From Hymenobacter sp. GOD-10R (GTDB lineage Bacteria; Bacteroidota; Bacteroidia; Cytophagales; Hymenobacteraceae): a stretch of 64,000 bases of DNA. Shown here piece by piece: positions 17,582-26,161 of the stretch. The stretch's first letter is position 1. The number at the start of each line of letters is the position of its first letter. A model generated the notes under the pieces. It ran no database searches. It worked only from the letters and a program-made list of their open reading frames with translations, and was not told the DNA's origin. Where the stretch lies: assembly GCF_035609205.1 (NCBI RefSeq), contig NZ_CP141184.1, forward strand, positions 2,508,501 to 2,572,500. The letters are read 5' to 3'. The position numbers were made by a program, and so were the translations under genes.

Positions 17582-18822
17582 ATGAATCAACTACCTAGTA
17601 CTCTAAAAACCAGTGTTCCCGACCTGGTTTCAAAGCCCGCTTGGAATGCGGTATTTGCCCTGGCCCTTGGGGTGGCGGGCCTGATTACCTCCGAGTTTCT
17701 ACCCGTCAGCCTACTGACGCCGATGGCCCACGACCTGCACGTAACCGAAGGCGTAGCCGGGCAGGCCATTTCGATAACAGCGGTGGTGGCCATGGTGGCT
17801 AGCCTGCTCATTGCCGTGCTGACCAAGGGGCTCGACCGGCGCTGGGTGCTGCTGTCGTTTTCGGTATTGCAGGTGCTGTCCAATGTGCTGGTGGCGCTGG
17901 CCCCTACCTTCCTGGTTCTGACCATCGGGCGCTTGCTGCTGGGGGTAGCCATCGGCGGATTTTGGGCCATGTCGGCGGCTGTGGCTATGCGCTTGGTGCC
18001 CAGCAAAGACGTGCCCAAGGCGCTATCCACCATCTTTGGAGCCGTGTCGGTGGCCACCGTGGTGGCTGCGCCGCTGGGCAGCTACCTAGGGGGGCTGTTG
18101 GGCTGGCGCCTGGTATTTGGGTTGGCGGCCGGGTTGGGGCGCTGGCCTTCGGGTGGCAGGCCCTGACCTTGCCAAGCATGGCGCCCGAGCAGCCGGCGAG
18201 TCTGCGCACGCTGCTGCACGTACTCAAGCGGCCCAAGGTCGCGCCCGGTATGCTGGCCACGCTCTTTGTGTTTATGGGCTACGCTACGTTTTTTACGTAT
18301 CTGCGGCCATTTCTCGAAACTGTGACCGGGGTTAACGTGAATACGCTGTCCACGATTCTGCTAGGCTTTGGGTTAGCTAACCTAGCCGGCACGGTGCTGG
18401 CCCGGCACCTGCTGGCGCGCAGCCTGGCTTTAACACTCACGCTCATGCCGCTGCTCATGGGCGGGGTGGTAGCGGGCTTGGTGCTATTTGGCCGCCAACC
18501 GGTAGTGGCGTCGGTGTTGGTCGCCTTCTGGGGAATGACCTTTGGCGGGGTGCAGGTAGGCTGGCCTACCTGGCTGACGCGCACGCTGCCCGACGACGCC
18601 GAAAGTGGCGGCGGCCTGCAAGTAGCCACTACCCAACTAGCCATTACCATCGGCGCCGCCCTAGGTGGCTTGTTCTTCGACCTGACAGGCGTGGTCGGCG
18701 TATTCATTACCAGCAGTGTGCTCACGTTAGTTGCCGTCCTGGTGGCGTGGCTGGCCTTCCGCAAGGCGCCTACCCAGGTGGCCGTGGCGCAACCCGTGCC
18801 GGCTGAACTGGTCGCTCATTAA
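17582..18822 (+). pseudogene. MFS transporter with a one-base frameshift
   Basis: The N-terminal half (MNQLPSTL..., from 17582) is a typical 12-TM drug/sugar-efflux MFS protein with SEFLPVSLLTPMAHDL, motif-A region and several TM helices up to GWRLVFGLAAGLG. At the GGGG run 18136-18139 the frame is lost and stops at 18166. Adding one G restores GALAFGWQALTLPSMAPEQP and the complete C-terminal half to the stop at 18822, about 413 residues in all, normal for the family. It resembles the arabinose/sugar-efflux (SotB/YdeA-like) group. The break is in a homopolymer, so a sequencing error is possible; otherwise the gene is newly inactivated or phase-variable. Start chosen at the Met before the first family motif. 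Confidence 0.8.
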
Positions 18823-18842
18823 AATTGAGTCAGTGAGAAGCG

Positions 18843-18896
18843 TACGAGGACCGTGCACAGTTCAGGCTATTGTTCAAACCGTGAACGGTCCTCGTA
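18843..18896. repeat. 12-bp inverted repeat after the MFS gene
   Basis: Arms 18843-18854 and 18885-18896 (TACGAGGACCGT and complement) with a 30-nt loop. No T tract. Confidence 0.6.
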
Positions 18897-19025
18897 TGAT
18901 TGGTTTGTTATGAATTGAAAATCAAACGGTTATTACTGGTATTCATGGTCCCGAAACTACTGTTGAAACAACAGAAGTAATGAGCTCAACGGTAGTTATA
19001 ACCGGCTAGGACAACTACTAGTACC

Positions 19026-19104
19026 TTTCTCAGCACCGTAAAAGCCGGGCCGGCACGTTCGACGTCATCGAATGTACCGGCCCGGCTTTTACGGTGCTGA
19101 GAAA
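19026..19104. terminator. Perfect 28-bp hairpin between convergent genes
   Basis: Arms 19026-19053 and 19077-19104 are exact complements around a 23-nt loop. The stem contains AAAAGCCGGGCCGG, so on either strand a G+C-rich core is followed by TTTT, which fits a two-way terminator for the MFS gene (+) and the lipoprotein/pao operon (-). Confidence 0.8.
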
Positions 19105-19165
19105 ACAGTTTACCGGTGAGCTTCCGCTTAAAAGAGCTGCGCTCGAATGCCTGTTAGCTTTGCTG

Positions 19166-19621
19166 CTATTGCTCAAACGTGACAGTCACGTTGCCCCGGC
19201 CTAGGGCCGTAGCCAGCCCGGCGGGGTTGTCGATGCGCCCCATGCGGGTGTAGCGGTACGAGGTCGAGAGCGTCTGATAGAAGAGCACCAGCGTATTCGA
19301 GTTGTAAAGCACCAAGTCGCCCGCCTGAATCGTGTTAGGATTCACGGCATTAGTGGGCAGGCTCTGGGGTAGGTCGTAGTACTTCTCGTTGCCGTTAAGC
19401 TCCGTCATCGAAACAGTGAGGGGCAGCCGGGCCACGAAGGCGGTAGTGGTCGGGTTGTCGAACAGCGTCGCGGTGAACGTGCTGGCCCCAACTTGAATGC
19501 GGAGTTGACGGCTCATGGTGGGCAGGGTGGAAATAGCTGGCTCGGGCGTATCGTTTTTACAAGCCCCGGCAATAAAGAGTAGGAGCAGCAAGGGCAGCAA
19601 AAGCAGACGAGGACGTTTCAT
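19166..19621 (-). CDS. Cyclophilin-like-fold lipoprotein
   Basis: A 151-residue lipoprotein: lipobox IAGAC with Cys21, then a cyclophilin-like domain with LTVSMTELNGNEKYYDLP, TNAVNPNTIQAGDLVLY and LVLFYQTLSTSYRYTRMGRI, the hallmarks of the bacterial cyclophilin_like2 group. Prolyl isomerase activity has not been shown for that group. It starts 72 nt after the PaoC-like gene on the same strand and may be the last gene of the pao operon, in the same compartment as the Tat-exported enzyme. Confidence 0.88.
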   Translation of the reverse strand: MKRPRLLLLPLLLLLFIAGACKNDTPEPAISTLPTMSRQLRIQVGASTFTATLFDNPTTTAFVARLPLTVSMTELNGNEKYYDLPQSLPTNAVNPNTIQAGDLVLYNSNTLVLFYQTLSTSYRYTRMGRIDNPAGLATALGRGNVTVTFEQ

Positions 19622-19693
19622 TGCCTTAACGCAGTGAGGTACTTAAATCGGGACCGTAGCAATAACGAAGCGGTAGCGCATGTCGCCTTGCAG

Positions 19694-22045
19694 CTACACT
19701 GGCTGGCGCATAGCGGCCAGCACCTTGCTGGGCGTCATGGGTAGGTCGCGCAGGCGGCGGCCGGTGGCGTGAAAAATGGCGTTGCCCACGGCCGCGGCGG
19801 TGCCCACGATAGAAATCTCGCCGATGCCCTTCACGCCCATGGCGTTGACGTAGGAATCTTTTTCGTCGATAAATTCCACCATCATGTCGGGGATGTCGGC
19901 GTTAACGGGCACGTGGTAGTCGGCCAGATTAGCGTTGGTGTAGCGGGCTAGGTTAGGGTCGCGCACGGCTTGCTCCATGAGCGCGGCCCCGATGCCCATG
20001 ATGCCGCCGCCCATGATTTGGGAGCGGGCCGTTTTGGGGTTCAGGATGCGGCCGCCGGCCACCACGCTCACCCAGCGCGTGACGCGTACGGTGCCGAGGT
20101 CGGGGTCGACGTGCACCTCGCAGAAGTGGGCCCCGAACGAGTGCATCGAATGCTGGCCGCTGGATTCCTTGCCGGCATCGTCCGATTTGGCGGCACCGGT
20201 CGCTAGGCCCGACTCGTAGCCCGCGCCGTATTTGCCCTGTCCGCTGCCTTCCAGGTCCAGGATGTCCGCGCGCTTCATCAGGTCGGCGAAGCCTTCGCCC
20301 TTGCTCGGGTTGGCTTTCAGCTGCAAGCGGCCTTTTACCACTTCCACATCCGTGGACTTGGCGCGGTAGAGCGGGGACTTGGCATCCTGAACCGCCATTT
20401 TAGTGAGCTGCTGCCATACGCTCTGGGCGGCCACGTAGATAGACGACGAGAACGTGCCCGCGCCCATCGAGCCCCCCGAGATGTTGGTGGTCGGCAGCAT
20501 CGTATCGCCCAACTCGAAGCGCACTTTGTCGGGGGCAATGCCCAAGGCATCGGCCGCTACCTGCGTGCCGATGGTGTAGGTGCCGGTGCCTAGGTCGGTG
20601 GCGCCTACCTGCACCACGGCGTGGCCGTCGGCGTAGAGGCGCACGCGGGCGTTGCCCTGCGAGCCGTGCACGGGGTAGCTGGCCGTGGCCATGCCATAGC
20701 CCACGAGCAGCTTGCCGGCGCGGGTAGCCCCGTTCTTCGGGTTGCGCTTGCTCCAGCCGAAGAGTTCGGCGCCGCGCTCGTAGCACTGCTTCAAACCCTT
20801 GCTGCTCCAGGGCTGGCCGGTGCTCGGGTCTTTGTCGGCGTAGTTGCGCAGTCGAATTTCAAGGGGGTCGAGGCCGACCTGGGCGGCCAAATCATCGAGG
20901 GCGCACTCGATGGCAAATGAACCGGGGGCTTCACCGGGCGCGCGCATCCAGCTGGGAGTGCTGACGTTGGCGCGTGCCAACTTGGTCGTGGCTTCGAAGG
21001 CGGGGCACGCATAGAGCATCCCGATGATTTTGCTGTTGCTCTCGGCGTAATTGTCCCACTGCGAGGTAGTAGAATGCTTTTCGTGGAGCATCGCCAGCAG
21101 CTTGCCCTCTTTGGTGGCACCCACGCGCAGGGTTTGCTCCTGGTCTTCGCGGTGGCCCATGCTGGTAAACATCTGGGGGCGGGTGAGCACTAGTTTCACC
21201 GGCCGACCCACGGCTTTGGCCGTCAGGGCCGTCAGCACCGTGTGGGGCCAGATGGGACCTTTGCAGCCGAAGCCCCCGCCTAGGTACTTGGTTATCACGC
21301 GCACCTGGTCGTTGGGCAAGCCCATAAAGGCGGCTACCGCCCGCTGCTGCCACGATACCCCTTGGGCCGTGTCATAGATGATGAGGCGGTCGGCGGCTTC
21401 CCAGTGGGCGATGGTGGCGCCCGGCTCCATGGGGTTGTGGTGGTTGGTGGCGTGTGTATAGGTAGCCGTCAGCTGCACCGGAGCGGCGGCAAAAGCAGCT
21501 GCGGCCTTGCCCCGGGACTTGGTGCCTTCGGCATCCGCATCGGGCTTGCCGCCCGGGTTAAATAGCTGCGTCTTCGGGTCTTGGTATGAGGCAACGGGTG
21601 TATCTGGGGCGATGGTCACGCGCAGCTTCGCGGCGGCGTGCTGGGCGTGCTCCAGCGTGTCGGCCACCACGATGGCCACGGGCTGGCCGGCGTAGAATAC
21701 TTGGTCGGACTGCAAGGGCAGGAACGACATCTGCACCGAGGGACCAATAGCTTTTTTACCCGCCTCCGACGCGGCCGTGAGGGCCGGCTTGGGCAGGTTT
21801 TGGTGCGTGAGAATAGCCACTACCCCTGGCTCGCGCTGGGCGACGCTGACATCGATGCTGGTGATGCGGCCTTTGGCCACATCGCTAGTTTTAACAACGG
21901 CGTGCACCAGACCTGGCAGGTCATTGTACTCGGCTGAGTACTTCGCGGCGCCCGTCACCTTCGCCCGGCCATCGACGCGGCTCAGTGGCTGGCCCACGGC
22001 TACTGCCTGCGGGTTGGTTTGGGAGAATGTTGGTTCGCTGTCCAT
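19694..22045 (-). CDS. Molybdopterin-binding subunit of a PaoABC-type aldehyde oxidoreductase (locus 1)
   Basis: A 783-residue large subunit of the xanthine-oxidase family, which hydroxylates aldehydes or N-heterocycles at a molybdenum centre. Seen: N-terminal GQPLSRVDGRAKVTGAAKYSAE, cofactor loop YLGGGFGCKG, WMRAPGEAPG, and the C-terminal VKGIGEISIVG with the expected base Glu743. No signal peptide is present: in the E. coli PaoABC complex the folded enzyme travels on the Tat signal of PaoA, and the PaoA homologue here has one. Gene order A-x-B-C matches pao apart from a small extra gene. Substrate inferred as aldehydes from the neighbouring aldo/keto reductases. Confidence 0.93.
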   Translation of the reverse strand: MDSEPTFSQTNPQAVAVGQPLSRVDGRAKVTGAAKYSAEYNDLPGLVHAVVKTSDVAKGRITSIDVSVAQREPGVVAILTHQNLPKPALTAASEAGKKAIGPSVQMSFLPLQSDQVFYAGQPVAIVVADTLEHAQHAAAKLRVTIAPDTPVASYQDPKTQLFNPGGKPDADAEGTKSRGKAAAAFAAAPVQLTATYTHATNHHNPMEPGATIAHWEAADRLIIYDTAQGVSWQQRAVAAFMGLPNDQVRVITKYLGGGFGCKGPIWPHTVLTALTAKAVGRPVKLVLTRPQMFTSMGHREDQEQTLRVGATKEGKLLAMLHEKHSTTSQWDNYAESNSKIIGMLYACPAFEATTKLARANVSTPSWMRAPGEAPGSFAIECALDDLAAQVGLDPLEIRLRNYADKDPSTGQPWSSKGLKQCYERGAELFGWSKRNPKNGATRAGKLLVGYGMATASYPVHGSQGNARVRLYADGHAVVQVGATDLGTGTYTIGTQVAADALGIAPDKVRFELGDTMLPTTNISGGSMGAGTFSSSIYVAAQSVWQQLTKMAVQDAKSPLYRAKSTDVEVVKGRLQLKANPSKGEGFADLMKRADILDLEGSGQGKYGAGYESGLATGAAKSDDAGKESSGQHSMHSFGAHFCEVHVDPDLGTVRVTRWVSVVAGGRILNPKTARSQIMGGGIMGIGAALMEQAVRDPNLARYTNANLADYHVPVNADIPDMMVEFIDEKDSYVNAMGVKGIGEISIVGTAAAVGNAIFHATGRRLRDLPMTPSKVLAAMRQPV

Positions 22046-22090
22046 AAAAAGCTACTGTCTGAGTAAGAGGGAGAAAACAGGCACAAGGCC

Positions 22091-23077
22091 CTAGGCGCCA
22101 GCTACCTGCTGCAAGGCGCGCACCAGCGTATTCTGCGCCAGCTCCACCTTATAAGCGTTGTGCTCACGGGGCTTGGCTCCTTGCAGAGCGGCGGCAGCCG
22201 CCGCCTTAAAAGTGGCCTCCGTGGCTGGCTGGCCCACCAACGCTTTTTCGGCCTCGCGGGAGCGCCAGGGCTGCGCGCCTACCCCCCCTAGGGCCACCCG
22301 CGCCGCGCGGATGGTGCCACCCTGCACGTCCAGGCCCACGGCGGCCGAGGCCAGCGCATAGGCGTAGCTAGCGCGCTCGCGCACCTTTAGGTAGGTCGAG
22401 CGCTGGGCATGCGGGGCGGCTGGAATGGTCACGGCCACAATCAGTTCGCCGGGTTTCAGCACGTTTTCTTTCTGGGGCGTGGTGCCTGGCAGCAGGTAAA
22501 ACTCGGTGAGGGGCACCTGGCGTTGCTTGCCTTTGGTATTCTCCAGCGTCAGCACCGCATCGAGGGCCACGAGGGTCACACTTAGGTCGCCGGGGTAGGC
22601 GTTGGCAATGCAGGTGTCGCTCACGCCCAGGATGGCGAGGTTGTGGCTGTCGCCCGTGAGGGCGGGGCAGCCCGAGCCGGGCACCCGCTTGTTGCACGGA
22701 AACGCGGCGTCGCGGAAGTAGCCGCAGCGCGTGCGTTGCAAGATATTGCCCCCGATGCTGGCCATATTGCGCAGCTGCGGCGAGGCCGCCAGCAGCAGCG
22801 ACTCCGACACGGCCGGGTACTGGGCCTTCACCAGCGGGTGCTCGCCCACGGCGTTCATGCGCTCCATCGCCCCAATGCGCAGCCCGTCCTTGGTCTGCTC
22901 GATGCCTTTGAAGGGCAGCAAGTTTATATCCACCAGTTGCGGAGGCTCGGCTAGATTGGCCTTCATCAAGTCTAGCAGCGTGGTGCCGCCCGCAATGTAG
23001 GCGGCTTGGGCTTGGTCCTTGAGCCGGCCGGTGGCTTCTTTGGCCGTGGTGGCCTGGGTGTAGCTGAAATTGTTCAT
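22091..23077 (-). CDS. FAD-binding subunit with PaoB-type Cys motif (locus 1)
   Basis: A 328-residue subunit M of a xanthine-dehydrogenase-family enzyme; it passes electrons from the iron-sulphur subunit to FAD. Seen: FAD loop AAYIAGGTTLLDLMKAN, IGGNILQRTRCGYFRD, and four conserved Cys in TRCGYF...PCNKR...GSGCPAL...SDTCIA. In E. coli PaoB such an insertion binds an extra [4Fe-4S] cluster, so this subunit is PaoB-like rather than ordinary XdhB. It lies 45 nt upstream of the PaoC-like gene in the same operon. Confidence 0.93.
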   Translation of the reverse strand: MNNFSYTQATTAKEATGRLKDQAQAAYIAGGTTLLDLMKANLAEPPQLVDINLLPFKGIEQTKDGLRIGAMERMNAVGEHPLVKAQYPAVSESLLLAASPQLRNMASIGGNILQRTRCGYFRDAAFPCNKRVPGSGCPALTGDSHNLAILGVSDTCIANAYPGDLSVTLVALDAVLTLENTKGKQRQVPLTEFYLLPGTTPQKENVLKPGELIVAVTIPAAPHAQRSTYLKVRERASYAYALASAAVGLDVQGGTIRAARVALGGVGAQPWRSREAEKALVGQPATEATFKAAAAAALQGAKPREHNAYKVELAQNTLVRALQQVAGA

Positions 23078-23223
23078 CTTTTGAAAGGGGGTAGGCGGGC
23101 AAGGACGGAGCCAGCGGCAGGGGGTAGGGAATGATTAGTCAGATAGTTATGACGAGCAGGTAAGCAGTTGGCTACTGCCTAGGTAGCGAGGTCCTGCCAG
23201 GGAGCGCTAGCAGCTGTTGCGGG

Positions 23224-23448
23224 CTAGCTGGGGGTAGGCGGCTCATCGGCCGAAGCAGTCAGCGCCTGAATGCGTGCCCACATCAAGCGGCGGCTTTCGG
23301 CTAGTTCAGCTTCACTTAGTTGCGCGGGTTCCGGTTGCCCTAGCTGCTCACTCCACCTTTTTAGCACCGTTGCCTGCTGCGAATTTGGAAGCTCCCCGCT
23401 GGCCAAATACTGGTCAAGCAACGCTTCGAATTCTTGCAGGCTGAGCAT
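23224..23448 (-). CDS. Small FecR-N-terminal-like protein inside the pao operon
   Basis: 74 residues from the ATG at 23448: LSLQEFEALLDQYLASGELP, SQQATVLKRWSEQLG and LSEAELAESRRLMWARIQAL. This is the pattern of the N-terminal cytoplasmic domain of Bacteroidota FecR-type anti-sigma factors (YLxGxL...W...LWxRI). The membrane helix and FecR domain that should follow are absent; the protein ends ADEPPTPS. It lies between the PaoA- and PaoB-like genes, an unusual place. It could be a free-standing regulator, a truncated gene, or simply a similar helical bundle. Function unknown. Confidence 0.6.
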   Translation of the reverse strand: MLSLQEFEALLDQYLASGELPNSQQATVLKRWSEQLGQPEPAQLSEAELAESRRLMWARIQALTASADEPPTPS

Positions 23449-23553
23449 GATAGTAGTCGCGACTTTTAAGCAGGTAGTGGTCACGATTTGCCTAAGCTGG
23501 CAGCCGCACCTAGGTCCCTCTTTTCAGTAAATAGCCTTGTGTCGCACAAGGCA

Positions 23554-24198
23554 TTATCCTTGGTGGCCAGCTACCTCGCGCACGGCGGCCAGAACATTGG
23601 GGTAGGCGCCGCAGCGGCAGAGGTTGCCGCTCATCCACTCGCGGGCCTGGCCGTCGGTGGTGGCGTGGCCTTCTTGCACGCAGGCCACGCCCGACATGAT
23701 TTGGCCCGGCGTGCAATAGCCGCACTGGAAGCCGTCGTGTTTCAAGAAGGCCTCTTGCATGGGGTGCAGCGCGTCGCCTTTGGCCAAGCCTTCGATGGTG
23801 GTGATTTCCTTGCCCTTCGTCATCACGGCCAGGGTCAGGCAGGAGTTGACGCGCTGGCCATCCACGTGCACGGTGCAGGCACCGCACTGGCCGTGGTCGC
23901 AGCCTTTCTTGGTGCCCGTCAGGTCGAGGTATTCGCGCAGGGCATCGAGCAGGGTCACGCGGGGCTCCAGCGTCAGGTTTTTCACCTGGCCGTTGATGCG
24001 AAGCTGCAACGGGCTAGCCCCTGATACGACGGGGTTGACCGGCGCCAGCTTGTCGGCCAGCGTTTCGGCTTGGCTGGCAATGGGGGAGGCCAATGCAAAG
24101 CCCAGGATGCCCCCGGCTTGCTGCATGAACGAGCGGCGCGAGCTGTCAGACGGCTGCGAGGCCTCCGGCTGAGCGTCTGGAAATAAATCAGACTGCAT
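23554..24198 (-). CDS. Tat-exported [2Fe-2S] subunit, PaoA-like (locus 1)
   Basis: 214 residues carrying two [2Fe-2S] clusters. Seen: Tat signal SRRSFMQQAGG (Arg21-Arg22) with a hydrophobic stretch to about residue 41; plant-ferredoxin motif KKGCDHGQCGACTVHVDG plus the fourth Cys in VNSCLTL; and the second cluster in FQCGYCTPGQ and NLCRCGAY. The ATG at 24198 places the twin Arg correctly; an upstream in-frame start is not needed. As first gene of the operon it is preceded by the shared operator module. It implies a periplasmic aldehyde oxidoreductase as in E. coli PaoABC. Confidence 0.94.
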   Translation of the reverse strand: MQSDLFPDAQPEASQPSDSSRRSFMQQAGGILGFALASPIASQAETLADKLAPVNPVVSGASPLQLRINGQVKNLTLEPRVTLLDALREYLDLTGTKKGCDHGQCGACTVHVDGQRVNSCLTLAVMTKGKEITTIEGLAKGDALHPMQEAFLKHDGFQCGYCTPGQIMSGVACVQEGHATTDGQAREWMSGNLCRCGAYPNVLAAVREVAGHQG

Positions 24199-24348
24199 GG
24201 GATAAGGTAAAAGTGGAAAAATGAGCCCGCTTTGTCGCGTGTTGCGCAGGGCCACCTAGGTGGCTACCTAGCTCGTTGCTGGGGGCCAACCGCGTCCGCC
24301 CGAAGTGGCCGCACCGGTTGGCGTAGGGAGTGGTACAAAGCCCTTTCG

Positions 24349-24414
24349 TAAAGGTATTGGCCCCTCTAAAGCTCCTGTGTACACATTTCAAATGGATATG
24401 TATACTTTTCAAAG
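24349..24414 (-). promoter_or_regulatory. Shared operator/promoter module, copy 3 (paoABC operon)
   Basis: Box 24388-24414, read leftward, has TTTGA twice 21 nt apart with GTATA and ATCC between; after 34 nt comes TACCTTTA (CTTTA 24353-24349), the best -7 match of the set. The PaoA-like start is 150 nt beyond. No -33 TTG at the normal distance. The rest of the 24199-24600 gap holds this module and one hairpin. Confidence 0.8.
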
Positions 24415-24486
24415 AGTGCTGGCTTACCCGTCCGATTTACCCACGAACTTCCTTTCCAGCAGCGGCTTTGGCTAGCATAAAAGCAT

Positions 24487-24530
24487 GCCTCGCTCACCAT
24501 CGACACCCAAGTATCAGTGGCGAGCGAGGC
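24487..24530 (-). terminator. Probable terminator of the cupin/AraC operon
   Basis: Read leftward, arms 24530-24522 and 24495-24487 (GCCTCGCTC / GAGCGAGGC) are followed by ATGCTTTTATG. It lies 71 nt after the AraC stop and before the pao module. Confidence 0.6.
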
Positions 24531-24600
24531 AACAGGCTAAGTAAGGAGGAAGGCAACAATACCCAGCCACCTGGACGAGTTCGGTTGGCGCTAGTGTGCC

Positions 24601-25581
24601 TTACGCCGGCAGGGCTGGTGCCTGCGCACGGCGGAAGGTAAGGGGGGTAGTGCCGGTGTGCTTTTTGAAGAAGTTGTTGAAGTACGTGGGGTACTCGAAG
24701 CCTAGGCTGTAGGCAATTTCGCCTACGCCCCAGTCGGTATGGGCCAGTAGCAGTTGGGCTTCCGTGAGCAGCCGCTCATTGATGTGCGTGCTGGTGGACT
24801 TGCCCGTGACCTCCTTCACCATGGCATTCAGGTGATTGACGTGAATGGCCATACGGTCGGCGTAGTCGCTGGCCGATTTGAGTACCGGCTCGCGCAACTG
24901 CGCCGTTATGGGAAACTGCACTTCCAGCAAATTCAGAAACAGGCTGGTGATGCGCTCGGCCGCGTTGGCGGGCGCGTGCTGCGCGGTGGCCGGCTCCAGG
25001 CGGGCCGCCTCATGAATGATGATGGAAAGCTGGTTGCGCAGCAGGTCTTCCTTGTGGGCGTAGTCCGACTCTAGGTCGCGCCGCATGCGGGTAAAAGCGT
25101 CGGTAAAGTAGCGGGCTTGTTCTTCGGACAGAAAGTACACCGGGTTGCCTTCTACCTTGTAGAGCACGGTGTCTTTCAGACTCACGCCGCGCATGGCCGA
25201 GTGCAGAAACGACTCGGAAAAGCAGCACAGGTAACCCTGCTGCTCGTTGAAGCCCTCGGGCACCTCCCAGGCGTAGGGAATCAGGCGGTTAGTGAACACC
25301 AGCGCGGGCTGGTTGATACCGAAGCTACGGGTGGTGTAGTGCAGCTCGTTGACGCCTTCCAGCACCAGTACCACCTTGAATTTGTCGCGGCGGTTGAAGC
25401 TGCCTAGGCCGCAGCGCGCCTCGTGCATGGTCAGTACTTCCACGTCCTCCCCAATATGGTAGGGCGAAGGCTGGGTAAAGGGGCGGACTTCGGTCATGGG
25501 ATTGCTTAGCGCTTTGGCCAGCATGCGGCGCTGGTGCGTATCCTTAACGGAGGCCGGGAGCCTATGGTTGGTATCAGCCAT
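24601..25581 (-). CDS. AraC-family transcriptional regulator (A)
   Basis: 326 residues: an N-terminal cupin-like sensing domain (about 35-190, with VLEGVNELHYTTRSFGINQP) and a C-terminal double HTH (about 235-320, MAIHVNHLNAMVKEVTGKST, GEIAYSLGFEYPTYFNNFFK, TGTTPLTFRR). It would bind the direct-repeat operator found upstream of this operon and four others. It is last in a five-gene leftward operon (cupin, CMD, acetyltransferase, cupin, AraC) that itself carries the module, so autoregulation is expected. It is a clear paralogue of the regulator at 28220-29140. Alternative internal starts (Met20, Met29) exist. Confidence 0.93.
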   Translation of the reverse strand: MADTNHRLPASVKDTHQRRMLAKALSNPMTEVRPFTQPSPYHIGEDVEVLTMHEARCGLGSFNRRDKFKVVLVLEGVNELHYTTRSFGINQPALVFTNRLIPYAWEVPEGFNEQQGYLCCFSESFLHSAMRGVSLKDTVLYKVEGNPVYFLSEEQARYFTDAFTRMRRDLESDYAHKEDLLRNQLSIIIHEAARLEPATAQHAPANAAERITSLFLNLLEVQFPITAQLREPVLKSASDYADRMAIHVNHLNAMVKEVTGKSTSTHINERLLTEAQLLLAHTDWGVGEIAYSLGFEYPTYFNNFFKKHTGTTPLTFRRAQAPALPA

Positions 25582-25629
25582 GGGGTGAACGGGTTATGGG
25601 TTGGGTGGCAGCCGCTTGCTGGTGGCCTG

Positions 25630-26112
25630 CTACTTAAAACTGGTGTACTCCTGGTCGGTCACGGGGCTGCCCCAATCCACGATGCCCTTCTCGGTATTGA
25701 CATTGAGCGAGATGTGCGTCATGCCCTGCTGGGGCGAGGCGCCGTGCCAGTGCTCCACGCCGGGTTGGGCCTGTACCACCTCGCCCTTGCGTAGCAGCCG
25801 GATGGGCTGCCCCTTTTCCTGGTAGTACCCTAGGCCATCGGTGACCAGCAAAATCTGGCCCGCTGCGTGCGTATGCCAGTTCGAGCGGGCACCCGGCGTA
25901 AACGTCACGTTGCTGCTCGCGCAGTTAAACGTATCGTCGTTTTTCACCAGCGTGGACACGTACACTACCCCCGTGAAATTGGCCGCCGGGGCCCGCTCCC
26001 CCTTCGGGAAAGGGCCGCTCAACGGTCCTGCTGGGGCTTTCGGCGCGGTTTGAGCGAAGCTGGTCAGGCCGATGCCGAGGGCTAGGGCAGTGGTTAGGAC
26101 GATGCGATTCAT
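25630..26112 (-). CDS. Exported small cupin protein
   Basis: 160 residues: signal peptide MNRIVLTTALALGIGLTSFAQ, then one cupin domain with the metal motif NWHTHAAGQILLVTDGLGYY and a second His in PGVEHWHGASPQ. Such small manganese/iron cupins include hydroxynitrile-lyase-like and quercetinase-like proteins, but most have no proven activity. It ends IVDWGSPVTDQEY, a tail shared with the second cupin of the operon. The ATG at 26112 is chosen because it begins the signal peptide; upstream in-frame sequence overlaps the acetyltransferase gene. Confidence 0.9.
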   Translation of the reverse strand: MNRIVLTTALALGIGLTSFAQTAPKAPAGPLSGPFPKGERAPAANFTGVVYVSTLVKNDDTFNCASSNVTFTPGARSNWHTHAAGQILLVTDGLGYYQEKGQPIRLLRKGEVVQAQPGVEHWHGASPQQGMTHISLNVNTEKGIVDWGSPVTDQEYTSFK

Positions 26113-26161
26113 AGCAAGGGGGGTAGGAAAGTGAAAAATCGAGTTCGGCCGTGGGCAACCC

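Noticed and set aside
20400..21353. Long Arg/Ala-rich open frames opposite or out of frame within the xanthine-dehydrogenase genes
   Set aside because: They are by-products of G+C-rich coding DNA; the real frame carries all family motifs.
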